DNA of 53,080 nucleotides from Thermoanaerobaculia bacterium (GCA_947259195.1 CAMYLC010000160.1:1-53080), one strand, 5' to 3'. Counted from the stretch's first letter, positions 26,404 to 35,467 are shown. Made by a program: numbers and translations. Notes: generated by a model not told the origin, from the sequence alone.

Positions 26404-27363
26404 ATGCAGGTTGAACCCCTGGGCCGCCTGGTTTTCTTTGGAACTCCCGATTTCGCTCTACCGACTCTTCGGGCGCTGTGCGACGTCGGCCAGCTGCCGG
26501 TCGAGGTGATATCGCAGCCGTCGCGACCAGCCGGTCGGGGACGGCATCTGCAGAATCCGCCGGTGGTGGAGTGGGCGCTGAGCAGAGGGCTGCAGGTGGC
26601 CCAGCCGAGAGATGTGCGCGCACCGGAGTTCCTGGAGCGGATGGCCGCTTTGGAGCCGTCGGTAGCGGTAGTGGTGGCGTTCGGCCAGATCTTCCCGCAA
26701 GCTCTGTTGGCGATTCCGACTCGAGGCTGCATCAATCTGCACGCATCGATGCTGCCGCTGTACCGCGGAGCCGCTCCGATCCAGGCCGCCATCATCGCCG
26801 GGGAGACCAGTACCGGCGTCACCACGATGCGAATGGAGGAAGGCTTGGACAGCGGTCCCATCCTCCTGCAGCAGGAATTGGCGATTGGATCGAGAGAAAC
26901 GGCGGGGGAACTGTCCGAGCGCCTCGCCGATGTCGGGGCCGAACTGGTGGTTCGGACCCTCGAGCGTCTGGAGTCGGGTGACATCGAAATGCGACGACAG
27001 GTAGACGCGGACGCCACGATGGCTCCGCGCCTGCGAAAGGCCGATGGTTTGCTGGACTGGCGTCAGTCGGCCCCGAGGCTGTTCAATCGAATCCGGGGCG
27101 TCACGCCCTGGCCGGGAGCCGTTACGCAGTTGCGAAATCGGCCCCTGAAAGTTCTTTGGGGCAGCGTCGTCGAGGGCGCATCACCGCTATCGACCTGCGA
27201 ACCCGGCACCTATCTTGGCCTGATCGACGCTCGGATGGCGGTGTGTTGTGGGGAAGGCACCGCCCTCGGCTTGGAGCGCGTCCAGCGCCCCGGCAGGAAG
27301 CCCCTCGAGGCCTCTCAGTTCGTCAACGGTGAGCCGATCGAGAGAGGAGAGCGATTCGGGTGA
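26404..27363 (+). CDS. fmt: Methionyl-tRNA formyltransferase
   Basis: 319 residues. Starts GRLVFFGTPDFALPTLRAL; the formyl-donor site is INLHASMLPLYRGAAPIQAAI (SLLPxYRGxAPI class) and TGVTTMRMEEGLDSGPILL follows, with catalytic Asp in GLDSG. C-terminal OB-like domain from about 205 (RIRGVTPWPGAV). Formylates initiator Met-tRNA with 10-formyl-THF. No def gene sits next to it here, though fmt commonly pairs with def. Its TGA overlaps the GTG of rsmB (GTGA), indicating coupled translation. Confidence 0.95.
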   Translation: MQVEPLGRLVFFGTPDFALPTLRALCDVGQLPVEVISQPSRPAGRGRHLQNPPVVEWALSRGLQVAQPRDVRAPEFLERMAALEPSVAVVVAFGQIFPQALLAIPTRGCINLHASMLPLYRGAAPIQAAIIAGETSTGVTTMRMEEGLDSGPILLQQELAIGSRETAGELSERLADVGAELVVRTLERLESGDIEMRRQVDADATMAPRLRKADGLLDWRQSAPRLFNRIRGVTPWPGAVTQLRNRPLKVLWGSVVEGASPLSTCEPGTYLGLIDARMAVCCGEGTALGLERVQRPGRKPLEASQFVNGEPIERGERFG

Positions 27364-28703
27364 GCGAGCCGCGCAAGAACGTCCGCGCGGTGGCTTGTAT
27401 GGTGCTCGAGAACACGCTGTCCTCTCTGGCGTCGGTCGATCCTGTTCTGAGTTCATTCGACCGCGACCTCGAAGAGCGCGATCGTCGGCTGCTCCACCAG
27501 TTGGTATTCGGGGCGTTGCGCTGGTTGCGGAGGCTCGACGCCATTATCGTCGAGGCTTCGTCACGGCGCATGGAGGAGATCGATCGGGCGCTTCACTGCC
27601 CTTTGAGGATCGGCGTCTACCAGCTCGTCTTCCTAGATCGGATCCCGGCACACGCGGCGGTCAGCGAATCCGTAGATCTTGCGCGGCAGCGGACTCATCG
27701 CGGTGGAGCAGGGTTTGTAAACGCCGTTCTCCGCCGAGTGGCAGCCTCTCCGTCACTCGCAGCCTGGCCAGTGGTGGCCGAGGATCCGGTTCAACGCATC
27801 GGCATCGAGACGAGTCACCCGGACTTTCTCATCGCGGAGTGGATCCGACAGTACGGAGAACGCCAGACAGAGCTGCTGGCAGTGGCCAACAACCGAGCCA
27901 AGCCCTTTCATCTACTCAGCTTCGCGGATCGAGGCGGACGTCCGGCTCTGGCAGCGGAGCTGGCTGAGGAAGGTCTGGTCACCGAGGCCTCCTCGCTCTC
28001 TCCTTTGGGACTGGTCGTAAGAGGCGGGAACCCGCTCGACACGGAGGCCTTTCGGAGGGGTGTTTGCTACATCCAGGATGAAGCGAGCCAGGCGGCGGCC
28101 CTCGTGCCTCCGCCCCGCGACGGCGAAACCGTCTTCGACGCCGCCGCCTCGCCAGGTGGCAAGAGTCTCTGTCTCCTGGCGACCGGCAGGGACGTCAGAG
28201 TGGTGTGTGCTGATTTGGGGTTGTCTCGACTCGAGCCCCTGATCGGTAACCTGCGGCGACTGGAGCGCGAAATTCCGGTCGTCGTCATGGACGCACGAGA
28301 GCGGGCGATCAGCGGGACCTTTCAGCGGGTGATCGTCGATCTGCCCTGCTCGGGCACCGGTACCCTCCGCAAGCACCCGGAGTTGAAATGGCGGGTGAGC
28401 CGAAGCGAGCTCGAGCGACTCTCCGCGGCCGGACTGACCCTGCTGGATGGTGTAGCTCGGCTCGTCGAGCCTGGCGGGATCTTGTCCGCCATCACCTGTT
28501 CATTGCAGGACACCGAGAACGAAGCCGTGGCAGAACGGTTCTTGGAGCGGCACCGCAACTTCAGCCGCCTGGGTCTCGAAGAACGGCTGGAGTCTCCCCT
28601 CGACGAGTTCGTGCAGGGTCGCGGACTGTGGAGGATTCTCACCAGCGGTGACCACGACGGGTTTACGGTTCAGGTGTTCTGTCATTCGCCAGGTGCTGCC
28701 TGA
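27360..28703 (+). CDS. rsmB: 16S rRNA (cytosine(967)-C5)-methyltransferase
   Basis: 447 residues from GTG. The N-terminal NusB-like helical domain (about 1-145) includes RRLLHQLVFGALRWLRRLD. The catalytic domain has motif I FDAAASPGGKSL, motif IV VDLPCSGTGTLRKHPELKW and motif VI SAITCSLQDTENE, whose Cys residues act in m5C formation. The usual CYS in motif VI is CSL. Modifies C967 of 16S rRNA. Tightly coupled to fmt. Its 3' end overlaps the convergent glycosyltransferase by 22 bases. Confidence 0.94.
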   Translation: MSEPRKNVRAVACMVLENTLSSLASVDPVLSSFDRDLEERDRRLLHQLVFGALRWLRRLDAIIVEASSRRMEEIDRALHCPLRIGVYQLVFLDRIPAHAAVSESVDLARQRTHRGGAGFVNAVLRRVAASPSLAAWPVVAEDPVQRIGIETSHPDFLIAEWIRQYGERQTELLAVANNRAKPFHLLSFADRGGRPALAAELAEEGLVTEASSLSPLGLVVRGGNPLDTEAFRRGVCYIQDEASQAAALVPPPRDGETVFDAAASPGGKSLCLLATGRDVRVVCADLGLSRLEPLIGNLRRLEREIPVVVMDARERAISGTFQRVIVDLPCSGTGTLRKHPELKWRVSRSELERLSAAGLTLLDGVARLVEPGGILSAITCSLQDTENEAVAERFLERHRNFSRLGLEERLESPLDEFVQGRGLWRILTSGDHDGFTVQVFCHSPGAA

Positions 28704-29392
28704 TCGGTCGGCGCCTGCCGAGGCCGATACAGCCGCGCCAGTCGCTGGGCAGGAACGCCGGCAAAGTAGAGGGTCCAGATCAACCAGTTGAGGGCTACAG
28801 TACGGCCGATACCATCCTCCAGGTATCGCCGAGCCGAAGTCGTGGCCTGGAGCGGCAGGACCACGACCTCACCCTTTCGTTTCATCCGCCGGATGAGATC
28901 GAGATCCTCCAGGACGGGCCACTCTCGAAAACCTCCCAGCTGCTTGAAGATCGCGCGGCTGACAAATTGAGCCTGATCGCCCAGCGGCGCTTGGGTGAGT
29001 TGGGTTCGCAGCTGGACCAGTCGGCTGCCTAGGGCCATCACCCAACGGTCGGTATCGAAGCGGACCTGGAACCCACCGCCGACTTTGCCGCTGTAGATTG
29101 CCTCGCGAACCGCTGGCACCGCTCCGTCCGGCAGTCTGGTGTCAGCGTGGAGGAACAACAGTGCATCACTCCCGGTGGCGGCGGCTCCGCGGTTCAGCTG
29201 CGGTCCCCGACCGGGGGCTCCAGAGACGATCTGGGCACCCAGCTCCTCCGCCAGTCGAAGGGTGTTGTCCCGACTTCCTCCATCGCTGACGACGACCTCG
29301 TCGGCTACCGAGAGGACCTCGGGCAGTCTGCGTCGGAGTGTCGACTCTTCGTTGAGAGTGGGGATGATGGCTGCGACTGTGATGGTCGCCAA
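28682..29392 (-). CDS. Family 2 glycosyltransferase, rSAM/selenodomain-associated transferase 2 type
   Basis: 236 residues of GT-A fold: AAIIPTLNEESTLRRRLPEVLSVADEVVVSDGGSRDNT, with the DxD-like LLFLHADTRLP and acceptor region GGFREWPVLEDLDLIRRM. These match the family named TIGR04283, which often neighbours arsenosugar or selenodomain genes. None is in this window. C-terminal 40 residues are hydrophobic (NWLIWTLYFAGVPAQRLARL), perhaps membrane-associated. Substrate unknown. Start has no strong ribosome site. Divergent from moaC, only 33 bases away, so the promoters must overlap. Confidence 0.85.
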   Translation of the reverse strand: MATITVAAIIPTLNEESTLRRRLPEVLSVADEVVVSDGGSRDNTLRLAEELGAQIVSGAPGRGPQLNRGAAATGSDALLFLHADTRLPDGAVPAVREAIYSGKVGGGFQVRFDTDRWVMALGSRLVQLRTQLTQAPLGDQAQFVSRAIFKQLGGFREWPVLEDLDLIRRMKRKGEVVVLPLQATTSARRYLEDGIGRTVALNWLIWTLYFAGVPAQRLARLYRPRQAPTDQAAPGE

Positions 29393-29425
29393 GGTGCCAG
29401 AATGCTAGCATAGGGCCTCCTCCGC

Positions 29426-29902
29426 ATGAGCCCTCCGAACCCCTTCAGCCACCTGGATGACCGCGGTCAGGCTCGCATGGTCGACGTCTCCGAGAAACCG
29501 GTCACTCGTAGGGTCGCCGAGGCCTCGTGCCATGTCCGGATGTCTCCGAAGACGGTTTCGAAGCTGAGCGACATGCCCAAAGGGGACGCCTTCGCAGTTG
29601 CCCGGTTGGCAGGCATCCAGGGGGCCAAGCGAACCGGTGAGCTCATACCCCTGGCCCACCCATTGGGTCTCGATCAGGTCGAGGTGGAGATCGTGCCCGA
29701 TGCCGAGGGTGTGCGGATCCAAGCCCGAGTCATTGTCACCGCTCGCACCGGAGCCGAGCTCGAGGCCATGGTCTCCTGCTCGACGGCGGCGCTGGCGCTC
29801 TACGACATGGTGAAAGCAGTCGAGCGGGATGCCGTCATCAGCGACCTCCGTCTGGACGCCAAGAGCGGGGGCCGGACCGGGGAGTTCAGGCGACGACAAT
29901 GA
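29426..29902 (+). CDS. moaC: Cyclic pyranopterin monophosphate synthase
   Basis: 158 residues. Signature segments FSHLDDRGQARMVDVSEK, PKGDAFAVARLAGIQGAKRTGELIPLAHPL, and ALYDMVKAVERDAVISDLRL are all present, including the catalytic His in AHPL and the conserved Asp and Lys of YDMVKA. Second half of the GTP to cPMP conversion in molybdenum cofactor synthesis. moaA is not in the window. The final TGA overlaps the ATG of the next gene (ATGA), an unusual partner: a cell-wall glycosidase. Confidence 0.95.
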   Translation: MSPPNPFSHLDDRGQARMVDVSEKPVTRRVAEASCHVRMSPKTVSKLSDMPKGDAFAVARLAGIQGAKRTGELIPLAHPLGLDQVEVEIVPDAEGVRIQARVIVTARTGAELEAMVSCSTAALALYDMVKAVERDAVISDLRLDAKSGGRTGEFRRRQ

Positions 29903-31086
29903 TTCTCACCGGTCTGGATCGGCTGCTAGCCGAAGACAGGGCCCTGGTCGGTAGACGCTACGGCCTCCTGGTTCATGGTGCATCGGTGAGCGCCGGCCTG
30001 GTCCCTGCACACTTCGCATTGACGGCCGCCGGAGCCGAGTCTCCTGCTTTGCTGTTCGGACCGGAGCACGGTCTCTATGGCATCGAGCAGGACATGGTGC
30101 CTTCGGCCGACCAGCTGGATCCGTGGACCGGGGTACGGGTCGCGTCCCTCTACGGCGATACCGAGTCGTCCCTGCGCGCCGACAGCAGCCATTTCCGAGA
30201 TCTCGACCTGCTTGTCATCGATCTCCAGGACGTAGGCGCTCGCTATTACACCTACGCGGCCACAGCAGTCTGGGCGGCCGAAGTCGCACTCCTCGAAGGC
30301 TGTGAGGTGTGGGTTCTCGATCGACCGAACCCCATCGGTGGTCTAGCGGTCGAAGGCAACCTGCGGCAGGAGGGCTTCGAGTCCTTCGTCGGGGCCTTCG
30401 AGACACCTGTTCGTCACGGCCTGACACTGGGCGAGTTGATGCGTCTCGAGGGGGCACGTCGGAACTGGTCGGATGGCCTCCGCGTCTGGACCATGCACGG
30501 TTGGCATCGATCGATGCTCTGGGACGAGACCGATCGACAGTGGATGCCTCCCTCACCCAATATCCCGACCCCGCAGACCGCCCTCGTCTACCCGGGACTC
30601 TGCCTCTTGGAAGGCACCGAGCTCTCCGAGGGGCGTGGCACGACGCGGCCCTTCGAGTTGGTCGGCGCACCTGGAGTCGACGGAATGCGCTTGGCTAACG
30701 AGCTCAATAATCGTGGTCTCTCAGGCGTGCGATTCGTCCCCACCTTCTTCCGACCCGTGTTCCACAAACACGAGGGAGAAGTCTGTGGTGGAGTAGAGAT
30801 CAAGGTGACGGATCCGGGGTCGTTCGAACCCTGTCGCTGTGGAGTCGAGGTCCTCTTCGGATTTCGCCGGGTCGCTCCCGCGGCCTTCGCCTGGCGTGAG
30901 CGAGCATACGAGTTCGTCAGCGATCGTCCGGCGATCGACCTGCTCGCTGGCTCCAGTGAGCTGCGTGAGATCCTCGAGTCAGGAGAGGATCCCACCGCCT
31001 GGTGCGATTCGTGGGCCAGCCAGGAAGACCGGTTCAGACGCGAATGTGAGCCCTGGCTCCTGTACCCGCGAGCGGTAGGATCATGA
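29899..31086 (+). CDS. namZ: Exo-beta-N-acetylmuramidase NamZ-type (DUF1343)
   Basis: 395 residues. Family landmarks in order: FGPEHGLYG, LLVIDLQDVGARYYTYA, VLDRPNPIGG, MPPSPNIPTPQTALVYPGLCLLEGT, ELSEGRGTTRPFELVGAP. NamZ removes terminal MurNAc from peptidoglycan fragments. No signal peptide is visible at the N-terminus (MILTGLDRLLAED), so it may act on recycled muropeptides in the cytosol unless the start is wrong; the ATGA overlap with moaC supports this start. Followed by a 4-base overlap with the next gene. Family call is strong; location is inference. Confidence 0.88.
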   Translation: MILTGLDRLLAEDRALVGRRYGLLVHGASVSAGLVPAHFALTAAGAESPALLFGPEHGLYGIEQDMVPSADQLDPWTGVRVASLYGDTESSLRADSSHFRDLDLLVIDLQDVGARYYTYAATAVWAAEVALLEGCEVWVLDRPNPIGGLAVEGNLRQEGFESFVGAFETPVRHGLTLGELMRLEGARRNWSDGLRVWTMHGWHRSMLWDETDRQWMPPSPNIPTPQTALVYPGLCLLEGTELSEGRGTTRPFELVGAPGVDGMRLANELNNRGLSGVRFVPTFFRPVFHKHEGEVCGGVEIKVTDPGSFEPCRCGVEVLFGFRRVAPAAFAWRERAYEFVSDRPAIDLLAGSSELREILESGEDPTAWCDSWASQEDRFRRECEPWLLYPRAVGS

Positions 31087-31493
31087 AGCGTATCCACCTT
31101 CTGTCGGTCGAAGCCCGAGCCGATGCGTTCCTCGAGCTGATCGAGGCGCTCCGCGCCGACGGCAAACGGGTGGGGTGGCTCGACCTCAGCGGTACACAGG
31201 TGCCAGCCGCGCTAACGGCTGCTTCCGGGGCGGGTGTGCTCAGGGCCGTTGGCGTCGACGAGGGAGTCACGGTCGCCGTCAAGCCTCGCCAGGGCGGTGC
31301 CGTCATGAAAGACCTGTTGCGGGAGTACTTCGTGGGTTGTTCGGTGGTGCTCGTCCGGGGCGGCGAACCTCTTCCCCGTCTCTCTGCAGCGGAGGGGGGT
31401 TGGCTGTTGGAAGTCCCAGGAGCGGCTGCGAGAGCCCTGGACACGGCAAGCCTGGTAGCGACCCTCAGGAAGCCGAGACCCTTCGGACCCTGA
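31083..31493 (+). CDS. MobB-like protein lacking the P-loop
   Basis: 136 residues, overlapping namZ by ATGA. It can be laid over MobB almost throughout. MKRIHLLSVEARADAFLELI stands where MobB has a first strand, GxSGxGKTT and a helix; LRADGKRVGWLDLSG matches the second strand; ALTAASGAGVLRAVGVDEGV matches the region giving the typical xxAGA; CSVVLVRGGEPLPRL matches the DxVLVEGFK strand. The Lys-Thr P-loop is absent. With moaC two genes upstream, I infer a decayed molybdopterin-guanine-dinucleotide accessory protein. Not tested by search; it may be an unrelated small alpha/beta protein. Confidence 0.5.
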   Translation: MKRIHLLSVEARADAFLELIEALRADGKRVGWLDLSGTQVPAALTAASGAGVLRAVGVDEGVTVAVKPRQGGAVMKDLLREYFVGCSVVLVRGGEPLPRLSAAEGGWLLEVPGAAARALDTASLVATLRKPRPFGP

Positions 31494-31546
31494 GCCCAGA
31501 GGGGCTTGTCGATTCGGTCGGCAAGTGCGTCCTGCCCCCCACACGG

Positions 31547-31607
31547 TTGACCCCTGAAGAGAGGCGGTGCCACAATGCCGCCGCTCGACATCGAGTCTTC
31601 GAAGACT
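31547..31607 (+). promoter_or_regulatory. Promoter with palindromic operator for the aminotransferase-serA-ddl run
   Basis: TTGACC (31547-31552) and CACAAT (31571-31576) are 18 bases apart, a plausible sigma70 pair. The perfect 14-bp palindrome AGTCTTCGAAGACT (31594-31607) lies where the first transcribed bases would be, upstream of the start at 31630. This suggests repressor control, perhaps by serine or a related signal (inference). Confidence 0.5.
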
Positions 31608-31629
31608 AATCCTCAAGGTGACCCCGACC

Positions 31630-32715
31630 ATGACACAGTCGAACATCCGATTCTTTCTGCCCGGTCCAACCTACGTTACTCCAGAGGTGAGGGAGGCCAT
31701 GCTGGTGGATGTGGTGGGCCACCGATCCCCTAGCTTCAATTTGCTGTACGAGTCCATGACACCTCGACTGCAAGCGGTTTTTCGCACCTGCGGAGACGTG
31801 TTGGTCGCCACTGGTAGCGCGACGCTGGTCATGGAGAGCGCCATCATCTCGACCGTAGAGTCACGTGTCCTCAATCTGGTCTGCGGCGCCTTTTCCGAGC
31901 GCTGGCACCAGATTTGCCTCGCACTGGGCAAGCAGGCCGATCGGGTGTCGGTACCGTGGGGCCGAGCCATAGACCCGGATCTTGTGAGAGAGGCCTTGAG
32001 TCGGCAGCGGTACGAGGCGGTGACGGTGGTACACAACGAGACTTCTACCGGGGTGATCAATCCCCTGGAGACCGTGGCTCGGGTGGTCCGGGAAGAAAGC
32101 GACGCACTGCTGCTGGTCGATACCGTCTCTTCGATGGCGGGCGCGCCAATCGAAACGGACGAATGGGGCCTGGATGTCGTTCTCGCCAGTATCCAGAAGG
32201 CCATGGCCGCGCCTCCGGGACTCACGGTGTTCAGTCTCTCGGAGAGGGCCGCCGAGCGTGCCAGTCGAGTGGAGACTCGTGGCTTCTACACCGACTTCCT
32301 GCGCTATCGAGACAAGCACAGATCGGGTGGCACGATAACTACTCCAGCCGTCTCTGTCTTCTATGCCCTCGATCGGCAGCTGGACAACATCGTCGACGAG
32401 GGGATGGAAGCGCGCTGGCGGCGTCATGAAGAGCTTCGGGAGCAGACGGCGCGTTGGGTCGAAATGCGAGCCATGAACTGGGCCAGCGAGTCCGGTCGTC
32501 GGTCGCCGACCATCAGCTGCCTGCAGGCTCCCGCCGGGGCGTCGGCCCCGAGAATCGTTGAAGAGCTCGCCGGGCTCGGCTTCACCGTGGGCGGAGGTTA
32601 CGGCAAGTGGAAGCCGAACACTTTTCGGATCGGCCACATGGGCGAAGTGCGCACTGGGGACCTGGACGGCCTCTTCGCGGCTCTCGACGAGGTGTTGGAG
32701 GCAGACGAGCGATGA
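31630..32715 (+). CDS. Class V PLP aminotransferase (serine-pyruvate/phosphoserine aminotransferase type)
   Basis: 361 residues from ATG 31630; an in-frame GTG 31618 is possible. PLP-binding Lys190 lies in VVLASIQKAMAAPPGL and the cofactor-pairing Asp164 in LLVDTVSSMAG. N-terminal FFLPGPTYVTPEVREAM is typical of the alanine-glyoxylate/serine-pyruvate group. Its stop overlaps the start of serA (ATGA), so it probably supplies the transamination step of serine synthesis (3-phosphohydroxypyruvate to phosphoserine) in place of canonical SerC. Serine-glyoxylate transamination is the alternative. Confidence 0.85.
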   Translation: MTQSNIRFFLPGPTYVTPEVREAMLVDVVGHRSPSFNLLYESMTPRLQAVFRTCGDVLVATGSATLVMESAIISTVESRVLNLVCGAFSERWHQICLALGKQADRVSVPWGRAIDPDLVREALSRQRYEAVTVVHNETSTGVINPLETVARVVREESDALLLVDTVSSMAGAPIETDEWGLDVVLASIQKAMAAPPGLTVFSLSERAAERASRVETRGFYTDFLRYRDKHRSGGTITTPAVSVFYALDRQLDNIVDEGMEARWRRHEELREQTARWVEMRAMNWASESGRRSPTISCLQAPAGASAPRIVEELAGLGFTVGGGYGKWKPNTFRIGHMGEVRTGDLDGLFAALDEVLEADER

Positions 32716-34292
32716 ATCGCATCCTGGTTGCCGACCCGTTGCATGCCGCTGGCCTGGAGATCCTGCGGCAGAGCGGTTCGGAGATTCATTTGCTGGCCGC
32801 CGAGGAGCGACCGGAGCTGGCGGAGATGATCGACGGGTTCGACGCCCTGATCGTCAGGAGCATGACGCAGGTAGACGGCGCTCTCCTGCGCCAGGGCAAG
32901 AGCCTCAAGGTGGTGGGCCGGGCCGGCATCGGCGTCGACAACGTTGACGTGGCGACCGCCACAGAGCTGGGGATTCTGGTGGTCAACGCCCCTACCGCGA
33001 ATCTGGTCTCGGCGACGGAACATACTTTCGCGTTGCTACTGGCGCTGGCGCGGAACGTTCCCGCAGCCCATCAGTCGATGCTGGCAGGTGAGTGGAACCG
33101 AAAGCGGTTCATCGGGACCGAGCTCAACGGCAAGACCCTTGGGCTCATCGGACTCGGTCGGATCGGACAGAACGTCGCCTATCGAGCCAAAGCCTTCGGG
33201 ATGAAAGTGCTGGCCTTCGATCCCTTCCTGGATGCGTCGGCCGCCCGCCGCCTGGATGTCGAGCTGTCAGAGCTCGCCGCCCTCCTGAAGCGCTCGGACG
33301 TGGTGTCCGTGCACACGCCACTCACGGATCAGACCCGGGGCTTGCTGGATGGCGCGGCGATTTCCGGTATGAAGGCCGGAGCGCTGGTGGTGAACTGCGC
33401 CCGAGGCGGTGTCGTGGACGAGAAGGCGGTGCTGGAGGCTTTGGAGTCGGGGCATCTTGGAGGCGTGGCCCTGGACGTGTTCGAACACGAGCCACCCACG
33501 GACTCCAAGCTGGTGGCTCACCCCAGGGCCGTGGTGACACCGCATATCGGGGCCCAGACCCGAGAGGCGCAGGAGAGGGTGGCCACAGAAACGGCACGCA
33601 TGGTGCTCGGAGCGCTCGCCGGATCCCTGGAGCTGACTGCGGTCAATCTGCCGTTCTCGCCCACGGGCGGGCGGGCGCAGCACTTCGTAGCTCTGGCAGA
33701 GCAGCTGGGTTCTCTATGCAGCTCGCTGCTGGGCAGTAGTGTCCTCGAGGTCAAGGTCGAGCTCTGGGGTATGGATGAGGACATCCGGGTACCTCTGACG
33801 ATTGCGGCTTTGAAGGGAGCGCTGTCGCCGTTCCTGGGAGAAGCGGTCAATTTCGTCAACGCCGAGATGGTAGCCGAAGGCAGGGGCATCGAGGTAGTTC
33901 GTTCGGTCTATCACTCTTCGGGTGAGTACCCCGAGCTCGTGGGAGTGACACTCAGCGGTGAAAATGGCATCGCCGAAGTCGCCGGTACGGTGTTCGGAGA
34001 GGCCGATCCCCGGGTCGTTCGGTTGGAGGGCTATCGCCTCGAGTTTCGAGCCAAGGGGCGTCTCCTGCTGCTGCGCAATAGCGATGTCCCGGGCGTCGTC
34101 GGTACGCTGGGCACCCTGTTGGGTGAAGCCGGAATCAACATCGCTGAAATCCACTTGGCCCGCAAAGAGGGGGGTGGAGAGGCGCTGGCGGTGCTGCGTC
34201 TCGATCAGGCACCACCGGAGTCGACGATCGCTGCGCTCGAGGCACTCCCCGAGATCAGTCAGGTACGGGTGGTCGAACTGGAGTCGATTTAG
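32712..34292 (+). CDS. serA: D-3-phosphoglycerate dehydrogenase, long form
   Basis: 526 residues from ATG 32712. The NAD domain has [13 protein letters not shown]; catalytic Arg, Glu and His are in [20 protein letters not shown] and VTPHIGAQT. Residues about 315-440 form the intervening ASB-type domain ([16 protein letters not shown]) and the C-terminal 75 form an ACT domain ([27 protein letters not shown]) for feedback by serine. Oxidises 3-phosphoglycerate to 3-phosphohydroxypyruvate. Coupled to the aminotransferase upstream; ddl follows after 18 bases. Confidence 0.96.
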   Translation: MNRILVADPLHAAGLEILRQSGSEIHLLAAEERPELAEMIDGFDALIVRSMTQVDGALLRQGKSLKVVGRAGIGVDNVDVATATELGILVVNAPTANLVSATEHTFALLLALARNVPAAHQSMLAGEWNRKRFIGTELNGKTLGLIGLGRIGQNVAYRAKAFGMKVLAFDPFLDASAARRLDVELSELAALLKRSDVVSVHTPLTDQTRGLLDGAAISGMKAGALVVNCARGGVVDEKAVLEALESGHLGGVALDVFEHEPPTDSKLVAHPRAVVTPHIGAQTREAQERVATETARMVLGALAGSLELTAVNLPFSPTGGRAQHFVALAEQLGSLCSSLLGSSVLEVKVELWGMDEDIRVPLTIAALKGALSPFLGEAVNFVNAEMVAEGRGIEVVRSVYHSSGEYPELVGVTLSGENGIAEVAGTVFGEADPRVVRLEGYRLEFRAKGRLLLLRNSDVPGVVGTLGTLLGEAGINIAEIHLARKEGGGEALAVLRLDQAPPESTIAALEALPEISQVRVVELESI

Positions 34293-34310
34293 CAACAGGG
34301 AGACAGGATC

Positions 34311-35387
34311 ATGGCAAGAGTTGGAGTGGCGTTTGGCGGCCGAAGCGTCGAGCATCAGGTTTCGATCCGCTCGGCGAGGACGGTCATCGGAGCCCTCGAA
34401 GAGTTCGGTCATGAAGTTGTTCCCCTGGGAATCGCGCAGGATGGCTGCTGGCTCGAGCCAGGCGTCTCGCAGCGTGCCGTAGACGGCGACCTCGACAGTC
34501 TGGAGGCGTTGGGCGAGCCGCTGTCTCCGACGCTCAGGCACCTGCTGGACTCCTCGATCGAGGTGCTCTTCCCGGTTGTCCATGGCACCTGGGGTGAAGA
34601 CGGTACCTTGCAGGGTTTGTGCGAGATGTTGGATCTCCCGTACGTCGGAGCCAGTGTCGGAGCCAGTGCCCTGGCTATGGACAAGGTGCTCTGCAAACGG
34701 CAGCTCGAAAGCTGCGGTCTGCCAGTTGTGGAGTACGGGTCGATCAGCAGGTCGAGCTTCCAGGCCGATCCGGAACGGGCGTTGAAGGATTTGCCCGAGC
34801 TCCCGTTTCCCCTCTTCGTGAAACCCAGTGTCGGTGGTTCCAGCGTCGGTGTTCGCAAGATCGAGGCGGCGGAGGAGCTCCAATCGGCCATCGCCTTTGC
34901 TCTGCGTTTCGACACCACCGCGTTGATAGAGCGCGGAGTCCCCGGTCGTGAATTGGAGTGCTCGGTTCTGGGAGACCTGCAGCTGCAGGCCTCGGCCGTC
35001 GGCGAGATCCTGCCCGGCAACCCGTTCTACGACTACGAGGACAAGTACCTTCTGGATGCGGCCGAGCTCGAGATTCCGGCTGACCTGCCGGCGAGCGTCA
35101 CCGAGCGGATTCGTTCCTTGGCGGTGGAATCGTTCGCCGCGGTCGGCGGACACGGCATGGCCCGAGTGGACTTCCTGTTGGAAGGTGACGCCGGTCTCTA
35201 TATCAACGAGATCAATACCTTGCCGGGCTTCACCAGCATCTCGATGTACCCCAAGCTCTGGGAAGAGGCGGGTCTGCCCCTGCCTGATCTCGTCGACCGC
35301 CTGGTCGAGATCGCCATCAGCGCGCACCGCCGCCGTCGCTCCCTCGACGAGGGCATCAAGGACTGGCTAGCGCAGTTGGGGGGTTGA
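34311..35387 (+). CDS. ddl: D-alanine--D-alanine ligase
   Basis: 358 residues. Begins RVGVAFGGRSVEHQVSIRSA (Ddl signature 1), with the ATP-grasp segments FPLFVKPSVGGSSVGVRKI, FYDYEDKYLLDAAELEIPA (omega-loop with the KY pair) and EINTLPGFTSISMYPKLWEEAG (signature 2). Makes the D-Ala-D-Ala dipeptide of peptidoglycan. The KY pair in the omega-loop suggests D-Ala rather than D-lactate as acceptor, by family analogy. Last gene of the plus-strand run, followed by the G-rich array. Confidence 0.94.
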   Translation: MARVGVAFGGRSVEHQVSIRSARTVIGALEEFGHEVVPLGIAQDGCWLEPGVSQRAVDGDLDSLEALGEPLSPTLRHLLDSSIEVLFPVVHGTWGEDGTLQGLCEMLDLPYVGASVGASALAMDKVLCKRQLESCGLPVVEYGSISRSSFQADPERALKDLPELPFPLFVKPSVGGSSVGVRKIEAAEELQSAIAFALRFDTTALIERGVPGRELECSVLGDLQLQASAVGEILPGNPFYDYEDKYLLDAAELEIPADLPASVTERIRSLAVESFAAVGGHGMARVDFLLEGDAGLYINEINTLPGFTSISMYPKLWEEAGLPLPDLVDRLVEIAISAHRRRRSLDEGIKDWLAQLGG

Positions 35388-35403
35388 GGCAGTGAGGGCA
35401 ATA

Positions 35404-35467
35404 GGGGCTTAGGGGCTTAGGGGCTTAGGGGCTGAGGGGCTTAGGGGCTTAGGGGCTTAGGGGGTGA
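35404..35467 (+). repeat. GGGGCTTA tandem array (8 units), G-quadruplex-prone
   Basis: Eight consecutive 8-base units beginning 17 bases after the ddl stop. Units 1-3 and 5-7 are GGGGCTTA, unit 4 is GGGGCTGA, unit 8 is GGGGGTGA. Each carries four or more G, with 4-base loops, so intramolecular quadruplexes are likely when single-stranded. The wording resembles telomere repeats. The rest of 35388-35704 holds G-rich text around 35570-35600 and the C-rich array below, with no credible gene. Confidence 0.9.
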
